A stretch of DNA of 20,718 bases, taken from Allomyces macrogynus ATCC 38327 (lineage: Eukaryota > Blastocladiomycota > Blastocladiomycetes > Blastocladiales > Blastocladiaceae). Location of the stretch: the NCBI GenBank assembly GCA_000151295.1, contig GG745348.1:1010719-1031436 (forward strand), written 5' to 3'. Both the position numbers and the translations under genes were made by a program. Position 1 is the stretch's first letter. Every line of letters begins with the position of its first letter. Below are positions 17,252-20,718 of the stretch, piece after piece. Below the pieces are notes generated by a model that had not been told where the DNA came from, searched no databases, and worked only from the letters and a program-made list of their open reading frames with translations.

Positions 17252-19503
17252 ATGGCGCGAACCAAGCGTTCCCGTGACGATGCGTGGCTCGGCGACTACG
17301 ACGCGATCGGCAACGCCGACCATGATCGCGCTCCACCACGACCGCCCGAGCCCGCGCGCGGCATGTGGACTGCCGTCGTCGGCGCAGCGAAATCCGTGAC
17401 CACGCTCGCCGTCTCCTTTCTCGATACCGTCTTTGAATGGGTGCCCGGCCTCGGCACATCACGCCCCGCACCGCGCCGGAGACGTCCGTCGGCGCGCGCG
17501 CGCATTGCCGGTGCAGCTATTGGCGCACAAGAAGCCGTCTGGGCCACGCCACTACCGCGTCGTGCGGCTAAGCGCGCGAGGCGCGACGACGCGACACTGC
17601 GGCCACCACCACCGATGCCGCGCACCGACGACGAGGACGAAGACGCGGTGTATGTGACTCCCAAGCAGGCGGTCCCGCCGCCCGGCCGGAAACGCGTGAT
17701 CGAGGACACGCCGCGGCCACCGTTTCTTGGCGCAACGCGTGTGCGCAACGATACGCTGCGTCCGTCACCGGCGTGGCAGGTCCCGCGCGATGACTTACCG
17801 CCGCCGTTACCGCCGGCGACGCCCGTGGCGCGGTCGCGCAAGACGCAACGGCCGGGATTTGGTGCGGTGCCGGCGGTGGGAGCGACAACTAGGCCCGGGG
17901 TCGCGCATGGGGCGGCGACGCACGAGCACGAGGATGCGACCCCGCGGCCGTCCAGGTCCCCAGAGTCGACGTCGAACGAGGCGACGCCGCGACCGCCATC
18001 GCGGGCAGGCGGTGCTTGCACGGGAAAAGAAGACGCCCGTGCGGCCGCGGAGTATTCTCGAGCAGCCCGGTACGTGGCCGTGGATGCTGGTCTTGATTGC
18101 ATCCGAGTTCACGCTCACTGACGTGGATTGAACACTAGTGGCACCGTCACCGCTGCGCTGCTGGGACACGCCCGAACCGCCGCAGTCGTGGGACAGTTTC
18201 TCGCCGTCGACTTCACGGGCATCGACGCCGCTGTCCGACTCGGGCCGGTATTCGCCAGCACAATCGATCGCGAGCAAAGCCAGTCGCACCTCGGCGGCAT
18301 CTACGAGCCGTCCGTTGAACAGTGTGTTCTCCAAGTCGAGGCTCAGTACGTCTTGGTCTCGGGCGTTTGACCTCCACCACCGGCGCTGACGCGGGCGCTT
18401 TATTGTCCCTCGAAAAGACGTCCAGAATTGCGTCGACCGTTCTCGCGAGATCATGGCCCCGATACCGCGCACGGTCGCAGACCTCGACACCGACCGCGCG
18501 AGCCGCGCCTCCGCACCCACACATTCATCGACCCGCGCGCTCGACGGCACGTCTCGGTCGGCCAAGAGCGTGTCAGGCGTCCCATGGGCATCGACGTCGA
18601 CGCACCCGCCGTTGCCGACCGCCGAGGAAGTGACCTGGCTGTCGACCATGGTCACGTCGATGCACACGCTGCTGCGCCCGGCGGCGCCCACGGCCCTGTC
18701 GCTCGACGACAATGCCGTGTACGAGCGGCTGATGCTTCGCGACCGCGAGTGGGACGAGCGGATCAACGACTTGATGCGCCGCGACAAGGCGCGCGTGCCG
18801 GTGCCGTTGACCGAGGCCATGGAGGCCGACGTCGATCGCGCTCTCGCGCACCCGAAGGACGCGATTGTCGTGACGTTATGCGACGGGGCGACATTGATGG
18901 GCGCGGATTTCATGACGTTGCGCGACCGCGCGTGGCTCAACGACGAAATCATCAATGCCTACGGCAAGCTGATCATGGCGCGCGCGCAGTCCAATGCGGC
19001 TTTGCCCAAGCTGCACTTTTTCAATTCCTTCTTCTACCCGAAAATCCGCGACTACGGGCACAAGCAAGTCGCGCGATGGACCAAGAAATTTGACCTATTC
19101 GCGCTCGACCTGGTCCTGTTCCCCGTGCACCTCGGCAATCACTGGTGTCTTGGGTGCGTCAATTTCCGCCGTAAGCGCATCGAGTACTACGACTCGCTGC
19201 ACGGAGCGACGGGGCCCTATTTCGTGACCGTGCGCAAGTACCTCGATGCCGAGCACCGCGCCAAGAAGGGTGGGGCCGCATTTGATTTTGCTGGGTGGGA
19301 CGAGTATTACCCGCTCGCGCCGGGCGGAGGACCAGGTCCCGCGCCAGTTGGAATTATTATGATTGCGGGCGTCTTTCACGTGCGCGTTCATGGGACCATG
19401 TCGCCGCGACAAGTGCGAGCAGTGGGGGTTTACGCAGGCGAACATGGGGTATTGGCGTCGTCGTGTCACGTATGAGCTCGTGACGGGGAAGGTGTTGGAG
19501 TGA
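17252..19503 (+). CDS. Ulp1/SENP-type SUMO protease with broken reading frame
   Basis: A C48 cysteine protease family member that would process SUMO and remove it from substrates. Start ATG 17252 (MARTKRSRDD). A disordered N-terminus carries repeated T-P-R-P motifs. The frame shifts by one base near 18010-18027. A 69-bp intron (18070-18138, GTACGT...ACTAG) and a tentative 72-bp intron (18346-18417) then follow. The catalytic domain runs from about 18840: WLNDEIINAY, the His in VHLGNHWCLG (about 19128), the Asp in YYDSLHG (about 19187), the oxyanion Gln in RQLE (19345-19347), and the Cys in YYDCG (19364-19366). It ends WRRRVTYEL and TGA 19501-19503. Between about 19320 and 19380, the conserved PLAP, EDQVPRQLE, YYDC, GVF and TCAFMGP segments lie in successive frames, each one base further on. 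Either there are sequence errors or the gene is inactivated. Confidence 0.8.
17588..18043 (+). repeat. Six-copy T-[PL]-x-R-P type linear motif
   Basis: Within the Ulp1-like N-terminus, an acidic residue followed by Thr-Leu/Pro-Arg-Pro recurs: DATLRP (about 17588), EDTPRP (17702), NDTLRP (17747), EDATPRP (17930), NEATPRP (17975), and KTPVRP in the shifted frame (about 18026). It is a peptide-level repeat rather than a DNA repeat. Four copies contain Thr-Pro, a minimal proline-directed kinase site. Confidence 0.65.
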
Positions 19504-19877
19504 TGCGTGCGCGGGGATGGGCGCACCAGTGGGGGCCAAGGGGGCGTGGGGGATTTGTATCAAATAGGACGCCGCTTTAAGATGGATTTCCAGTTGTTGC
19601 TTGCGATCTTGACGGGACACGTGGGCATCAACGTTCGTGCATGGGTGGATTGACCGCACAAACGTGCAAACGGAGGCAGCAAAATGAAAAAAACGAAAGA
19701 CGTTGGTAGCCCATCACTCGACTTGTCTCGACTTGTCACTGGCTTCACTTTGTGGTATCAAGCAGACAAGGGCAGCATCCCAAGTTGTCGAATCGGGACC
19801 AGTCATCATTGCAAGAAAAAAGACGGACACTAGATTAGAAATAAACCAAGAAAATTCTACAAAACGCACACTCCCGA
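19504..19877. other. Convergent intergenic region, Ulp1-like / mL49
   Basis: A 374-bp tail-to-tail spacer, AT-rich toward the right (about 19680-19870), as expected of 3' untranslated and polyadenylation sequence. It includes an AATAAA-like AAATAAACC on the plus strand at about 19839. No gene is recognised. Confidence 0.5.
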
Positions 19878-20528
19878 CTAGAACCCGCGCTCGGTCAAGA
19901 ACTGGCGCAATTGCGGCACGACGTAGCCCTTGATCTTGATTTGGTTCGTGGTCGTGTTGTAGGCCACGGTCCAATCCGGAAACTCGGCGCGGATCTGGTC
20001 GGCGAGCACCTGGAGACAGCGAGCGATTACATGCACAAGTGTCAGCGGATGCATGGTGCGATCGTCGGGTCTGGGCGGGTGCAAGCGTCGGTTCCGAGCG
20101 GGTGCAAGCGTCGGTTCCGAGCGGGTGCAAGCGTCGGTTCCGAGCGGATGCGACCATCCAATTTCGACGATGGCCGAAAACGGAAGCCGCAGACGCATCA
20201 CACGACTCGAAAGCAATCACCACACCACGTCGACGGCAGCTCACGCATAGGTACCTTGCCGTTACCCTCAATCCTGCGCACAAAAGTTGCGCACTGCGTG
20301 CCCTTGAACGTGTATCGCGGGTAGACAGGCAGCTGCAAACCCGGCTTGGTCCGGTGGACAAAGTAGGGCACGCGGTACTCGAGCACAGTCGCTATAGAAA
20401 ACAGCGAATCGGGAGCGTTGGTGTTGGCTTGGACGGGGATGTCATGGTTGCAGTTGCTCGGGTGATCGGTTCATACGCGGTGCGGCCGCGGCCGTCGAGT
20501 AGAGGCGGTGGGCAAGGCGGCTGAACAT
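19878..20528 (-). CDS. IMG2: Mitochondrial large-subunit ribosomal protein mL49 (Img2 family)
   Basis: Three exons on the minus strand: 20528-20477, 20391-20255, 20009-19878. The introns are 85 bp (GTATGA...CTATAG, phase 1) and 245 bp (GTACCT...CCAG, phase 0), giving 106 aa. The N-terminus MFSRLAHRLYSTAAAA is a typical matrix-targeting peptide. Exon 2 gives VPYFVHRTKPGLQLPVY and the basic ATFVRRIEGN. Exon 3 gives the closing NQIKIKGYVVPQLRQFLTERGF, matching the C-terminal signature of mL49/Img2. The protein is an mRNA-independent structural subunit of the mitoribosome, needed in yeast for mitochondrial genome maintenance. It is short for the family, mainly because of a brief linker after the presequence. 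The large second intron contains a 23-bp minisatellite. The stop is TAG at 19878-19880. Confidence 0.88.
20077..20145. repeat. 23-bp minisatellite, three perfect copies, in mL49 intron 2
   Basis: Three adjacent identical 23-bp units (20077-20099, 20100-20122, 20123-20145), each containing GCAAGCGTCGGTTCCGAGC. The unit length is not a multiple of three, which fits its place inside an intron. A partial GGATGCGACC remnant follows. Confidence 0.95.
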
Positions 20529-20718
20529 CGTGACGGCCCGCTCGGCGTGGATCGTGGGTCGGTTGCAGCAAGTTGCAGCGGAGGCCAAGGGGTTGTCGTC
20601 GTCGGCTATGTTGGAGCTCGCAAGGCCAGCCAGGATTGACGGATTTAAGGCCGCTTCGTTGGAAGAGGCAGTGCACGTGACAATGATCAACTCGCGACTG
20701 GTTTCCTGCGGTCTACAG
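20524..20718 (+). CDS. Possible start of a plus-strand gene, cut by the window end
   Basis: A frame is open from 20503 to the last base, and its translation has gene-like composition and amphipathic helical character (RLQQVAAEAKGLSSSAMLELA, then IDGFKAASLEEAVHVTMIN). The first in-frame ATG is at 20608. Earlier codons overlap the mL49 5' end and would need an upstream exon. Its plus orientation opposite mL49 would continue the alternating head-to-head pattern. No family is recognised, so this is a tentative call. Confidence 0.35.

Noticed and set aside
17807..18955. Long minus-strand open frame of 382 codons
   Set aside because: It is antisense to the Ulp1-like exons, is Ser/Arg-biased and lacks family resemblance. 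High GC content makes such shadow frames common here.
19320..19380. Programmed +1 ribosomal frameshifting in the Ulp1-like gene
   Set aside because: Four shifts within about 60 bases around the active site are not compatible with any known programmed mechanism, and no slippery site or structure common to them is visible.
20077..20145. CRISPR-like array
   Set aside because: The three 23-bp units are directly adjacent with no spacers and lie in a eukaryotic intron, so this is a minisatellite.
1..20718. tRNA, rRNA or transposable elements
   Set aside because: I found no convincing cloverleaf, rRNA segment, reverse transcriptase, transposase or terminal repeat on either strand by eye. A covariance-model and repeat-library search would be needed to exclude small or degraded ones.

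Overview
This window looks like nuclear DNA from a flagellated (zoosporic), GC-rich early-diverging fungus, most likely of the Blastocladiomycota or Chytridiomycota. Four things point there. Most genes carry short spliceosomal introns (61-112 bp in the resolved models). The gene content is fungal-style eukaryotic: a Nur1/DUF2418 nuclear rim protein, Sm D2, Ost2/DAD1, an SDF2-type MIR protein, a Ulp1-type SUMO protease and mitoribosomal mL49. A dynein regulatory complex subunit (DRC8/EFCAB2-like) implies a motile flagellum. Coding regions are strongly GC-rich with C/G-ending codons. The phylum assignment is an inference. 

Layout: 14-1303 (+) is most of a seryl-tRNA synthetase, cut at the window start. 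1885-3309 (+) is an intron-free low-complexity orphan protein. 3848 to about 6055 (+) is an F-box-like gene followed by decayed, frameshifted tandem units, read as a pseudogene. From 6432 onward the genes alternate strictly in strand: NUR1-like (-, six exons), T4-type ATP-dependent DNA ligase (+, probable mitochondrial presequence), CHY zinc-finger protein (-), small unknown gene (+), SDF2 (-), short-chain dehydrogenase (+), OST2/DAD1 (-), Sm D2 (+), DRC8 (-), Ulp1-like protease (+), mL49 (-), and a possible (+) gene running off the end. Most intergenic spaces therefore hold either a shared divergent promoter or a tail-to-tail junction. 

I resolved exon structures by hand from reading phase, GT/AG boundaries and family conservation. 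NUR1, CHY, SDF2, SDR, DAD1, Sm D2, DRC8 and mL49 have phase-consistent models. The ligase has one intron of uncertain boundaries. The Ulp1 catalytic core carries a tight cluster of apparent +1 frame breaks that introns cannot explain. 

The genes do not form one pathway. They are mostly housekeeping: protein synthesis (SerRS, mL49), ER glycosylation and quality control (DAD1, SDF2), splicing (Sm D2), nuclear envelope and SUMO biology (NUR1, Ulp1), flagellum (DRC8) and DNA repair (ligase). I do not see a clear-cut novel multi-gene system. The most notable signals are the alternating gene order, a GTACG-type 5' splice-site preference, a phage-type ligase with a likely mitochondrial presequence, the decayed F-box repeat locus, the repeated T-P-R-P motif in the Ulp1 N-terminus and the minisatellite-expanded intron in mL49.
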